From Vibrio kanaloae (GTDB taxonomy: Bacteria; Pseudomonadota; Gammaproteobacteria; Enterobacterales; Vibrionaceae): DNA of 64,000 bases. Numbering within the stretch: the stretch's first letter is position 1; each line of letters begins with the position of its first letter. A model generated the notes under the pieces. That model saw only the letters and a program-made list of their open reading frames with translations, did no database searches and was not told the DNA's origin. Shown one piece after another: positions 39,070-48,142 of this stretch. Where the stretch lies: contig NZ_AP025497.1 of NCBI RefSeq assembly GCF_024347535.1, positions 2,728,001-2,792,000 of the forward strand, written 5' to 3'. The translations under genes and the position numbers were made by a program.

Positions 39070-40293
39070 TTAGCCTTTGATTGCATCCAACATTCCCCAC
39101 ATTGGTAGGAAGATACCCAGAGCTAAAACCAACACCATACCGGCAACGATGACCAACAGAATGGGTTCGATTCGAGCGGTTAATGTTTTTAAGTCATAAT
39201 CGACTTCTCGATCATAGTAATCGGACACTTCAAGCAACAACTCATCGATACGACCGGTTTCTTCACCCACTGAAATCATTTGTATCACCAAAGGTGTAAA
39301 AATCTCACTATTAATCGCAGTAGACGAGACCGTGCTACCCGCCTCTATGGCCGATTTCATGGCTTGAACTCGAAGCTCAAGGAAACGGTTATCTAAGGCT
39401 TCAGCCGACAAAGCTAACGATTGGTTTAGTGGTACACCCGCTTTGAGCATCAATGCAAAAGTACGTGAAAATCGCGACAGCAATGCTCGATTAACGACAC
39501 CGCCGATTACCGGTATTCTTAGGCGCATTTTGTCCCACTTCTCTAGCCCTTTATCTGTCTTAACCCAGGCTTTAAAAGCAAAGATAAGACCAAAGATCAA
39601 GCCGAGCATTAGGCCCCAGTAATTGACAAAAAACTCCGACATACCAATTAAGATACGAGTAGGCAGCGGAAGATCGACCCCGAAACGGGCGAACATACTA
39701 GAGAACTGTGGAATAACTTTGATGTTAAGAATGAACATTGCGATCAAGATAAAGCTGATCACGAAGGTGGGATAACGCATCGCGGTCTTGATTCGCTTAC
39801 GAGTCTCTACCTCTTGTTCATAATACCCAGCGAGTTGTAACAGAGCCTGATCTAAACGACCCGTGTTTTCACCAACACCAATCATCGATACAAACAATGG
39901 ACTGAATACCTTGGGGTGCATCTGCATCGACGCCGCTAATCCACGACCATTGGTGAGCTCAGCGACGACTTCCTCTAGCGCTGCTTTCAACTGTTTATTT
40001 TCGCAATTTTGGGTCAAACCTTTCATCGACCTTAATAGTGGTACACCGGCTTTCGTCAGGCTGTATAACTGTCGACAGAACAGAACCAACACCTCAAGAG
40101 GGACATTGGGCGAAAACAGGCTAGATACATCCATATCCAATACAGAGCCGCCACTTTTACCTAGCTTGATAGAGGTTGGAATGATCCCTTTGTTCATCAA
40201 GCTTTCAGCAGCAAGATCTTCGCTATTCGCGTCTAATTGCCCACTTACTTGGCTGCCATCAGAGCTGCGACCTACATAACGATACGTTGGCAT
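39070..40293 (-). CDS. mshG: MSHA platform protein MshG (PilC/GspF family)
   Basis: 407 residues with two repeated T2SSF domains, each ending in membrane helices (SFILIAMFILNIKVIP and ILLVIVAGMVLVLALGIFLP). The duplicated GVGENTGRLDQAL and SVGEETGRIDELL motifs are diagnostic of the GspF/PilC family. It is the inner-membrane platform that works with the MshE ATPase in pilus extension. AGAGG lies before the ATG, 12 bases after mshE. Confidence 0.95.
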   Translation of the reverse strand: MPTYRYVGRSSDGSQVSGQLDANSEDLAAESLMNKGIIPTSIKLGKSGGSVLDMDVSSLFSPNVPLEVLVLFCRQLYSLTKAGVPLLRSMKGLTQNCENKQLKAALEEVVAELTNGRGLAASMQMHPKVFSPLFVSMIGVGENTGRLDQALLQLAGYYEQEVETRKRIKTAMRYPTFVISFILIAMFILNIKVIPQFSSMFARFGVDLPLPTRILIGMSEFFVNYWGLMLGLIFGLIFAFKAWVKTDKGLEKWDKMRLRIPVIGGVVNRALLSRFSRTFALMLKAGVPLNQSLALSAEALDNRFLELRVQAMKSAIEAGSTVSSTAINSEIFTPLVIQMISVGEETGRIDELLLEVSDYYDREVDYDLKTLTARIEPILLVIVAGMVLVLALGIFLPMWGMLDAIKG

Positions 40294-40305
40294 ATCATTC
40301 TACCT

Positions 40306-42030
40306 CTACAGATAAATTGGGTCAGTGGCACCGGACGCATCACCCTCGCCAAGATGCATTATCTCATCAAGACTCACCACACCTTGCAGAGCCAGCTCCA
40401 TAGCTGAAGCCAATAGTGGTTTGTAATTTTTGGACTGTCTTGCAGTTTGAGCAAAACCAACCGCATCATTGGCTCTAAGGGCATCCATCATATTCTGTTC
40501 TAGCTCTAACATTTCAAAGACACCAATACGCCCACGGTACCCCGTTAGGTTACAGTTTTGACAGCCACGCCCTTTCATAAATGGCACACCCACTTGATTC
40601 GGAAAGCGTACGCTTAGCCATTGCTTGCGAGGTTCATCTAATTCATCCTCAACCTGACAATCGGTGCACACTTTACGAACCAATCGCTGAGCGACCACGG
40701 CTCGAACCGCACTCGCCACTAGGTAACCCGGCGCTCCCATATCCATCATGCGCAGCGCACTGTCTACGGCATCATTAGTATGCAGCGTACTTAAGACTAA
40801 GTGACCTGTTAATGCGGCCCTTAAACCAATCTCAACGGTTTCATGGTCACGCATCTCACCAATAAGAATGATGTCTGGGTCCTGACGCAAAAAAGTTCTC
40901 AAAACAGTTGAGAAATCGAGGTTAATTTTAGGGTTTACCTGAACTTGGTTTACACGAGGAAGACGATACTCTACCGGATCTTCTGCGGTAATGATCTTTT
41001 TACCTGGTTCATTCAATTCACTTAACGCACCGTATAAGGTCGTCGTTTTACCTGAGCCAGTTGGCCCGGTCACTAAAATCATGCCATGAGGACGACGTAG
41101 TTGATGACGAAGGCGAACCAGTAGATCACTTGGTATGCCTGATGCTTCTAATTTACGCAAACCTGCAGATTGATTAAGCAGACGCATCACCACCGATTCA
41201 CCATGTTGAACTGGCATAGTCGACATACGAATATCGACAGATTGACCTTTCGCGCGAATATTAAAGCGGCCGTCTTGAGGAAGACGTTTCTCTGAGATAT
41301 CGAGGTTTGCCATCAGTTTTAGACGCAGTACCAGTGCAGAACCGATATTGACTTCGTTTAATAAAGTTTCATGCAATACACCGTCGATACGTTGACGAAG
41401 ACGTAGGACGTTAGAATCGGGTTCGATATGGATATCTGACGCGCCCACTTGGATTGCATCTTCAAATAACGAATTAATTAACTTAACGACGGTGACTTCG
41501 TCGCTGTCCTCTTCGGCTATATCAAAATCGAAGGCATCATGGACTTGGTGTTCAGCATCAAGCTGCTCGGCGAAAGACGCGATCTCTTTGGTTCTTCGAT
41601 AATAACGGTCAAAACCATCAACAAGCTGCCTTTCAGGAGCGACAACAAACTCTAAAGCGTAATCACCTAACTGGCCAAGCAGTGACTCTTGTGCAAATAG
41701 ATCCGCAGGATCACTCATTGCAATACGTAACGTATCGCCTTGGCGCCCAATAACTAATGCTCGAAGGCGGCGAGCATGCACTTCGGGTAAAAGCTGAACC
41801 GCTTCTACATCTATATTTGCACGGCTAAGATCAATAAGAGGAATGGCAAGCTGTTGCGACAAAAAGCTCAGCATCTGTTGCTCAGACAAAAAACCAAGTT
41901 CAATAAGTGTATCGCCAAGCTTGCGACCAGTACTTTTCTGAGCGACAAGGGCTTGTGCAACTTGATCTTCGGTAATAATGCCTTCTTCTACGAGCAAATC
42001 ACCAAGCCTTTTTCTTAATCTAATTTGCAT
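40306..42030 (-). CDS. mshE: MSHA pilus extension ATPase MshE with c-di-GMP-binding MshEN domain
   Basis: 574 residues. The N-terminus has two MshEN-type motifs, RLGDLLVEEGIITEDQVA (from residue 8) and KLGDTLIELGFLSEQQM (from about 37), which bind c-di-GMP in V. cholerae MshE. The GspE/PilB ATPase follows: Walker A GPTGSGKTTTLYG, Walker B ILIGEMRDHE, HLVLSTLHTND, and a Cys4 zinc motif (CTDCQ, CQNCN). It powers pilus extension, so pilus activity should follow c-di-GMP. The start overlaps the mshN end by 11 bp, with GAGGAG inside mshN. Confidence 0.97.
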   Translation of the reverse strand: MQIRLRKRLGDLLVEEGIITEDQVAQALVAQKSTGRKLGDTLIELGFLSEQQMLSFLSQQLAIPLIDLSRANIDVEAVQLLPEVHARRLRALVIGRQGDTLRIAMSDPADLFAQESLLGQLGDYALEFVVAPERQLVDGFDRYYRRTKEIASFAEQLDAEHQVHDAFDFDIAEEDSDEVTVVKLINSLFEDAIQVGASDIHIEPDSNVLRLRQRIDGVLHETLLNEVNIGSALVLRLKLMANLDISEKRLPQDGRFNIRAKGQSVDIRMSTMPVQHGESVVMRLLNQSAGLRKLEASGIPSDLLVRLRHQLRRPHGMILVTGPTGSGKTTTLYGALSELNEPGKKIITAEDPVEYRLPRVNQVQVNPKINLDFSTVLRTFLRQDPDIILIGEMRDHETVEIGLRAALTGHLVLSTLHTNDAVDSALRMMDMGAPGYLVASAVRAVVAQRLVRKVCTDCQVEDELDEPRKQWLSVRFPNQVGVPFMKGRGCQNCNLTGYRGRIGVFEMLELEQNMMDALRANDAVGFAQTARQSKNYKPLLASAMELALQGVVSLDEIMHLGEGDASGATDPIYL

Positions 42031-43177
42031 CGTCGTTCTCCTCTAAGGCATCGATTATTTTTAATCTGTCGCGGACAAAGTTTTGCGATTGAGATGAGAT
42101 TCCGACTCTGGTTAAGGCACCTTGATATGATTGTTTTGCAGCGGTCAAATCTAGTTGACGCTCTTGCTGGATGGCTAAACCTAGCCACCAGCGAGCATTA
42201 TCCGAATTAATCTCAACCAACTTTTGATAACTCTCTAATGCAATCTCTTCTTGTTGAGATTTTTGACTCAATGCCGCACGCATTGCTAAATAATCTTGGG
42301 TAGGGTTCGGCGGCAGATGGACTAATGGGCTCAATGCGGCTTCAGCTTGATTCGCTTTAACTAACAATTTAGATAAACCTAAGCGTAATTTCTCGCTGTT
42401 AGTATTAAGCTTAATACCCGACTGGAAAAGTTCGTAGGCTTTACGAGTATCGCCTTTACCAAAATAGAGAATAGCGAGTTTCTGGCGAACGTCCTCATTT
42501 TGAGGAGTATAACGCAGCGCCTCGGCATAACCTTTCAAGGCACCAGTAAGATCGTTTGCATCAAGGGCTTTTTGAGCGCGCCCTTGTGCATTGTGTGATA
42601 ATTGTTCATGCGTCAGGTTCACTTGTTCAATCAGCATGCCACTATTTTCGGATCCATCAGAACCTTCGTGCTCACTAGGGATAGACGTCGAGTTGTTTTT
42701 TGTCACACTCGCAACATACACCGGCTTGGGAATTGCTGGATTATTTGCTTTTGACGCATTCAAAGGTTTAAGTGCCGTTTGTCGCTGTGTTGCTTGATGA
42801 GTATCTGCCACATCAAATGAAACAGCCTTAGCTTGAACACTATTTACCGTCGCTGCCTTTTCTACAGAATGGTTAACTAATTCTAGCGTCACCAACTTTT
42901 TGGTGGGAGGTAATATCGCTTGAGTAGCCACATTCTGTACGTCTACCGAGCTATCAGAAAGCGCCACTTGGATTTGTGAATCTCGAGTCGATATTGACCT
43001 GTCGACGCTAGGGCCTTGCGAGATAGCCCAACCGCCCATCGCTAAACTGAGAGTAAAACCCGCGGCTATCCACACCAAAGGGGAGCGCGAGCGGACTTTA
43101 GGTACCACGGCCGCTTCAATCGAAGTTGTTGATTTCTTCTTTGCCAATTCAGACAAGGCGTTGTTAATGACGCTCAT
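42020..43177 (-). CDS. mshN: MSHA biogenesis protein MshN (TPR protein)
   Basis: 385 residues from the ATG at 43177 (MSVINNALSELAKK), preferred over the in-frame upstream ATG at 43195, which sits inside the end of mshM. A cytoplasmic start, one membrane segment (about 30-50), a low-complexity linker, then TPR repeats (about 190-380, e.g. AQKALDANDLTGALKGYAEAL). Probably an inner-membrane scaffold between MshM and the ATPase MshE, both of which it adjoins. Confidence 0.9.
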   Translation of the reverse strand: MSVINNALSELAKKKSTTSIEAAVVPKVRSRSPLVWIAAGFTLSLAMGGWAISQGPSVDRSISTRDSQIQVALSDSSVDVQNVATQAILPPTKKLVTLELVNHSVEKAATVNSVQAKAVSFDVADTHQATQRQTALKPLNASKANNPAIPKPVYVASVTKNNSTSIPSEHEGSDGSENSGMLIEQVNLTHEQLSHNAQGRAQKALDANDLTGALKGYAEALRYTPQNEDVRQKLAILYFGKGDTRKAYELFQSGIKLNTNSEKLRLGLSKLLVKANQAEAALSPLVHLPPNPTQDYLAMRAALSQKSQQEEIALESYQKLVEINSDNARWWLGLAIQQERQLDLTAAKQSYQGALTRVGISSQSQNFVRDRLKIIDALEENDDAN

Positions 43178-43179
43178 AA

Positions 43180-44019
43180 TTAATTCCAACCCCACAGTAT
43201 TGGCGTTTTAAATTTAGGCTTACACACATCGTACGTTTCATGCATAGCTGAAAACAGATGTTGGTTGTCGATACTTTTCTTATCTTCGCTGAACGAAAGC
43301 AATAGAGCCTTGTGACAAAGTTGGTTTATCAATCTAGGAATACCTAACGATGAGCGACAAATCGCCTTTTTTTGATTCAAACTGAATAGCCCAGGGTTAC
43401 CGCCAGACTTAACGATCCGATTATCAATATACGCAACGGTTTCATCGAGCGTAAGCGCTCTCAATGTCGAACTGAACGTGATTCTCTGGCGAAATTGCCT
43501 GAGGTGATAAGCCTCTAACCGAATATCCAGCTCTGGCTGCCCTAGTAGAACAATCTGTAGCAGTTTTTTGTCTTCAGTTTCAAGATTGCCGAACAACCTT
43601 AATGTTTCGAGAGCTTCATCCGATAGCGCTTGAGCCTCATCGAGAATCGCGACCACTCTTAACCCGGCGTTGTGCAACTCAATCAACTTATGTTGAATGT
43701 TATCGACTAAAGTGGCCTCATTATCGATGGTCAAACCAAGCTCTTTAGCAACAGCTTGACGTAAGTCTCCACCAGAGAGTACCGGATTTGGCAGGTAAAT
43801 TAAGGCGGTACAGTCGTGTAAGTGATTGACTAACATCCGGCAAACCATGGTTTTACCAGTACCCACTTCGCCCGTCACCTTAATCACGCCCTCCCCCATT
43901 TCTAACGCCGAGATTACCGTTTGAATGGCCTCGAAATGAGGCGCTAAACCATAAAAAAAATCGGTATTCGGCGTTAGTGTAAATGGCAGTTGTTCAAAAC
44001 CAAAGTGAGCTTGATACAT
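43180..44019 (-). CDS. mshM: MSHA biogenesis protein MshM (ExeA-like AAA ATPase)
   Basis: 279 residues. ExeA-type AAA fold: FGFEQLPFTLTPNTDFFYG at the start, Walker A GEVGTGKTMVCRM, Walker B VAILDEAQAL. Unlike ExeA it lacks a long C-terminal periplasmic part. In type II secretion, ExeA helps insert the secretin; MshM may do the same for MshL, encoded directly upstream. Confidence 0.92.
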   Translation of the reverse strand: MYQAHFGFEQLPFTLTPNTDFFYGLAPHFEAIQTVISALEMGEGVIKVTGEVGTGKTMVCRMLVNHLHDCTALIYLPNPVLSGGDLRQAVAKELGLTIDNEATLVDNIQHKLIELHNAGLRVVAILDEAQALSDEALETLRLFGNLETEDKKLLQIVLLGQPELDIRLEAYHLRQFRQRITFSSTLRALTLDETVAYIDNRIVKSGGNPGLFSLNQKKAICRSSLGIPRLINQLCHKALLLSFSEDKKSIDNQHLFSAMHETYDVCKPKFKTPILWGWN

Positions 44020-44072
44020 TCGACGCTCCAGCTTAGTGAGACACTGCCACTCTATATTGAGAAAGTAAGCAA

Positions 44073-45710
44073 TTACTCTTCATCAGGGAACCACTGCTGT
44101 AAAAGATCTCGAGAACGCTCTAACTCTGTTTGCCAAGTATTCACACCTACGATCGTTGGTTTAAGCAAAATCACGAGCTCCGTTTTTTGCGTCAACTGGT
44201 TGGTATTTCGGAACAAATGGCCTAATGCAGGAATATCACCGAGGAATGGAACTTTAGACGTCACATCACTGGTGTTGGATTTCATCAACCCACCAATAAC
44301 AACCACGTCGCCGTCTCGCGCTCGAATCACGGAATCTGATTCACGAATAGAGCTTTTCGCCAGCGGAAGTTGAACCACGCCCGTTGTTGAACCTAGGTTG
44401 AGCTCTTTCACTTCTTCCTCTACCTCAATAACGGCTGGGTGAACATGTAAAAAGACACTGCCTTTATCGTCTATCTGAGGGGTCACATCTAAAGAGATGC
44501 CAGAGAAGAACGGCGTTAACTCAACTTCGGGAGCAACATTAGCATTATCACCACTGCCTACCGCGCTTGATAAATCCGTCACGTAGTATTCGTCTGTACC
44601 CACCTTGATCACCGCTTTCTGATTGTTTGCAGCCGTGACTCGTGGGCTCGATAGCACGTTCAAGTCACCCTGTGTATCCATAAAGCTCAATACCGCTTCG
44701 AAGCTACCGTCTGATATCGTTACGTTGGTTTGTCCACCTAACAAAGAGCTGATGGCATCCAATGGAGGTAATGTTCCTCCTGGTCGGTCTATAACCACAC
44801 CACCACTACCAATCGACTTAGATAAATTCGACCAGCTAATACCTTGTTGATAACCATCACTCAGGGTGACTTCCATGATTTTAGCTTCCAAGATAACTTG
44901 GCGTTGCAGACGTTTCTGAGAAATACCTAGGAACTCACGAACCTCACGAATCTCGTCAGGGTAAGCGCGTACCGTAATCACACTCGCTTGCGGGGTCACG
45001 ACAACGCTTTGCCCATTACCCGAACCAATCAAATGAGCAACCGCCGCTTCAAGTTGCGGCCAAAAATCACTTTCAGAGGTCGTTTCAATCTCTGTACCAC
45101 CGTTCGATGTCGAGTTTGATGTGTTAGAAGAGTTTGATGAATTCGACGAGTTAGAGTCGGAGCTTGAAGAGTTCGACGAGCTGTTGTCCGAGTTGGAGAT
45201 CGTGCCGGTAGTGATGGTCGTCAATGATCGACCAGAACGCTTCACTTGTAAGTAATCAACAGGAATAGTCACAGTGCGAAGGCCGGCAGGGTATACCTGA
45301 ATCACCTTGCCACGCTTTTCAATATCGTAACCATACATATCCTGAGCAACAGACAGTACTTCATCTAACGTCACATCTGTCAGGTTTAAAGTGAGACTCC
45401 CGGTAACGCTTGGGTGAATAGCCGCGCTGTATTCGGTGCCTTTGACTAAGCTAGCAAAAAAGGTTCTCGCCTCAACCCCTTTCGCCTGAATACGGAAACG
45501 TTTAGCCGTTTCCATTCCCGGTGACATAGCATCAGAGTTAAGCTGAGGCATCAGGTCATCTTGTACCGACGAAGGAAGATCATGAAGCGCTTTACTATTC
45601 GCTGCATTGATCGATTCGTTCAAAGATTCTTTTATCTCAACAGGATCACGGTGCCCCATCGAACAACCAACTAAAGAGGACACTAAGATTGCTACTACAA
45701 GTTTACGCAT
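44073..45710 (-). CDS. mshL: MSHA secretin MshL
   Basis: 545 residues from the ATG at 45710; the longer frame would start at TTG. Lipoprotein signal with the lipobox LVGC (Cys16). An STN-like domain (about 75-135) is followed by a Ser/Asn low-complexity tract (about 172-204), an N-domain and the C-terminal secretin domain (VPFLGDIPALGHLFRN, ELVILLKPTIV). It forms the outer-membrane channel for the pilus. The tract replaces a linker and may vary in length. Confidence 0.95.
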   Translation of the reverse strand: MRKLVVAILVSSLVGCSMGHRDPVEIKESLNESINAANSKALHDLPSSVQDDLMPQLNSDAMSPGMETAKRFRIQAKGVEARTFFASLVKGTEYSAAIHPSVTGSLTLNLTDVTLDEVLSVAQDMYGYDIEKRGKVIQVYPAGLRTVTIPVDYLQVKRSGRSLTTITTGTISNSDNSSSNSSSSDSNSSNSSNSSNTSNSTSNGGTEIETTSESDFWPQLEAAVAHLIGSGNGQSVVVTPQASVITVRAYPDEIREVREFLGISQKRLQRQVILEAKIMEVTLSDGYQQGISWSNLSKSIGSGGVVIDRPGGTLPPLDAISSLLGGQTNVTISDGSFEAVLSFMDTQGDLNVLSSPRVTAANNQKAVIKVGTDEYYVTDLSSAVGSGDNANVAPEVELTPFFSGISLDVTPQIDDKGSVFLHVHPAVIEVEEEVKELNLGSTTGVVQLPLAKSSIRESDSVIRARDGDVVVIGGLMKSNTSDVTSKVPFLGDIPALGHLFRNTNQLTQKTELVILLKPTIVGVNTWQTELERSRDLLQQWFPDEE

Positions 45711-45725
45711 GTCTTCACTCAAACC

Positions 45726-46058
45726 TTAATTATTCTTAATATCTAAAGAGAACATCTCTAATTTCCACTGCTTAGAGCTTCTCTGCAGAGTGACGTATTC
45801 TGGATCTATATTCTTAACTCGATACCCTGTGATCGTTTCCCCTTGGCCGAGAATCTGACCATTCAGAACCGCATAGCAAGGCGTATCCCCTTTGCAAACA
45901 ATACTTTCCAATGATGGCAAGCGGTAATGAGTTGGCGCCTTTTTAGTTGGCGTTGTTTTTTGCTGTGGCGTTAGCCAACCTAATGGCGCTGTAGGATCCT
46001 GTTCGGCCCAAGCCATTGGGCTACTAAAAAGTAAGGACAACAATAACGTTCTAACCAC
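45726..46058 (-). CDS. mshK: MSHA biogenesis protein MshK
   Basis: 110 residues from a GTG start, with AGGAG 7 bases upstream, overlapping the mshJ end by 8 bases. A signal peptide ends near AWAEQDPTAPLGW; the mature part is a small beta-rich domain with one Cys pair (CKGDTPCYAV). It resembles the periplasmic PilP-type or GspC-like proteins that link the inner-membrane complex to the secretin, by position and size. Confidence 0.87.
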   Translation of the reverse strand: MVRTLLLSLLFSSPMAWAEQDPTAPLGWLTPQQKTTPTKKAPTHYRLPSLESIVCKGDTPCYAVLNGQILGQGETITGYRVKNIDPEYVTLQRSSKQWKLEMFSLDIKNN

Positions 46059-46698
46059 CGATAAACTCCTGCCTTGTGCCTAGCGTGTAAACCTCAAACA
46101 CCAGTCGAGCTTTAGGGTATTCTTCGACCGAATACTGAAATGTGCGCCAGTAATAGCTCACAGGGAGAGACTCAAGCGATTGAAGGTAAGCTGAAATATC
46201 AAAATAGCTGCCCGTCAGTTCCATTCTCACAGGATGAAGAAAGTAACCAGAGTATTCACTGGTTTCTTGATTGTTTGAAATTGCTTCTGGTTTTAACGAT
46301 TCTAAAGATTCTAGCTTAAGCCCATTGCCTGCATTGAGAACACTTTCCAGCAACTGCGACATTTGAGAGGGAGAGATCAGTCCATCCACTACCTCTGCTA
46401 ACTCAAGTGAAAGCTGTTCACTCTCCGCCTGCAGCTTTTCTAACTCAAGATTAATGTCTTTGTCGGGATCTCTATTGAGTTTCGCTTGTAGCACAAGCAA
46501 CTCACCTTGCTGTCTTTGATTCGACTGGCTAAGGCTCATTAATTGATTCTCTTTAGCTTGCAACTCGTTATAAGCTGGCTCAACCACTAAGCTAAATAGC
46601 AACATGAATAAGCCAACAAAACCACACACAAAAAGTAGCCATTTCTCTCTCTGACTTAATGCAAGAAACTTATTGCTAAGCTGATTCCACTGTTGCAC
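46051..46698 (-). CDS. mshJ: MSHA biogenesis protein MshJ (PilO-like)
   Basis: 215 residues from a GTG start that overlaps the TAG of mshI (TAGTG), with AGGGAG 7 bases upstream. One membrane helix (about 22-40), a coiled coil (about 45-95) and a ferredoxin-like periplasmic domain, the layout of PilO/GspM-type alignment proteins. It should pair with MshI at the inner membrane. Confidence 0.9.
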   Translation of the reverse strand: MQQWNQLSNKFLALSQREKWLLFVCGFVGLFMLLFSLVVEPAYNELQAKENQLMSLSQSNQRQQGELLVLQAKLNRDPDKDINLELEKLQAESEQLSLELAEVVDGLISPSQMSQLLESVLNAGNGLKLESLESLKPEAISNNQETSEYSGYFLHPVRMELTGSYFDISAYLQSLESLPVSYYWRTFQYSVEEYPKARLVFEVYTLGTRQEFIGG

Positions 46699-48140
46699 TA
46701 TTTACTCTCCCTGCGAGTATTTAATTCAAACGTAACAACATCTTGGTCATTGCGGCCTATCTTTAACTTTTCAAAAGCACGCCCAACAAGATTCAGTTCA
46801 CTTTTAAACTGACCAATCCAGTTAGGAACAACCTTTGCGTTACGAGCAAAACCACTAAGATCTAAAGTATTGTGAGTCATGTAGATCTGCGAAAGCGAGA
46901 TGTCATCTCGGCCCAATTTGGCTAAGGCATTCATGACGCCAGAATACCCGACTTGTTGTGATTGGTCGTATTGCCCAACCGCCTTCAACGCTTCTTTCTT
47001 TGCCTGAGTCTCACGTTTGAGACGCGCGACGGCCGCCACTTTCTCAGGAGACGGTTTATGCTGAATCAACTTACTATTCAATTGCTTAACTTGTTGGTTA
47101 AGTTGCTTCGATTGATGCTGTAAAACCGTAAGCTCTTTATCTAAATTTGACGTTTTATATTGCATCACAAAATAACCACCAAGCAGCAATACAAAAACAA
47201 GTCCCCAACTCGCAACAACATTCGTCAGCGTAAAGTATTCTTTCTTAGGCTTGAGGTGTTCAGGGTAAAGATTGACATTAAAGGCCTCTTTTTCAGCCGC
47301 GAGTTTAACCAGTAAGCTTTCTGAATTTTCGCGTTCTTCTTCAACTAATAAAGAAACCGTCGAACTTAGTGTATTGTTTAACGCGTCTCGTAGTTCCGCT
47401 TCATCCTCTTCATCACAGCAAATTTTTAGCTGATGAAGTTGGGTACCTTTAATTTGAGAAGAAAGGTAATCAATCGAGCGTTGAAGCTCTAAAGCAAGCC
47501 CATCTAACTGCAGGGCACTTGATGCCACACCGGTTAAAGGTGGGACTACACTACGGATTGTTCTTTGGAAACAAACGGTATTTTCAACAAATGCGCCCAG
47601 CTTAAAATGCGTGTTAGCACTACGCTGCAAAAGAAGAAAATTAGAAAGTTCACCGGCACTGTCACCCCAGATTTCATCTTCAGGAACAACACCTTTCAGC
47701 TCAACTTGTGCTGAAAGAGTAATCTTCACTAGCTTGTCTAACAGTTTTTTGGGCAAAACATAGACTTGTAACTTGTTCGACGTGGGCAGCGCAACCGCAC
47801 TCGCCGTAATCTCTGTCACTCTTTCAGAGACAAGATCTTTCAGTAAAAAAGGCAGTGCAACCGACCATTCGCTCTCTGGAATATCCGGTTTATCAATCTG
47901 ATAAGTTTGATAATAATTAGCACAAACAATTAATTGGACGCTATTACTATCAAAGACTTTACTGCTAAGCGATTCTTTCAGCGCACTTTCCCAATCTCCA
48001 TTCACCAGAGGGATGCTAGTTACTTGCGGTGCTTGCCCTGTCACTGAAACATAAACAGCATCATTACCTAACATGACAACTTGAGAGCTGCCTTTGTTAT
48101 TCGTTGGCTTAATCTTGTCTAAAATCGCTTTAAAATTCAT
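46698..48140 (-). CDS. mshI: MSHA biogenesis protein MshI (PilM/PilN-like)
   Basis: 480 residues. The N-terminal 300 residues are a cytoplasmic actin-like (PilM/GspL-type) domain; one membrane helix near 310-330 (VVASWGLVFVLLLGGYFV) leads to a coiled coil and a PilN-like periplasmic domain. It therefore combines PilM- and PilN-type parts in one chain, as MshI does in V. cholerae. It starts just after the mshH stop. Confidence 0.9.
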   Translation of the reverse strand: MNFKAILDKIKPTNNKGSSQVVMLGNDAVYVSVTGQAPQVTSIPLVNGDWESALKESLSSKVFDSNSVQLIVCANYYQTYQIDKPDIPESEWSVALPFLLKDLVSERVTEITASAVALPTSNKLQVYVLPKKLLDKLVKITLSAQVELKGVVPEDEIWGDSAGELSNFLLLQRSANTHFKLGAFVENTVCFQRTIRSVVPPLTGVASSALQLDGLALELQRSIDYLSSQIKGTQLHQLKICCDEEDEAELRDALNNTLSSTVSLLVEEERENSESLLVKLAAEKEAFNVNLYPEHLKPKKEYFTLTNVVASWGLVFVLLLGGYFVMQYKTSNLDKELTVLQHQSKQLNQQVKQLNSKLIQHKPSPEKVAAVARLKRETQAKKEALKAVGQYDQSQQVGYSGVMNALAKLGRDDISLSQIYMTHNTLDLSGFARNAKVVPNWIGQFKSELNLVGRAFEKLKIGRNDQDVVTFELNTRRESK

Positions 48141-48142
48141 GC

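Noticed and set aside
45117..45205. Repetitive triplets resembling a short CRISPR or VNTR
   Set aside because: The repeats are within mshL, stay in frame and encode a Ser/Asn linker; there are no spacers.
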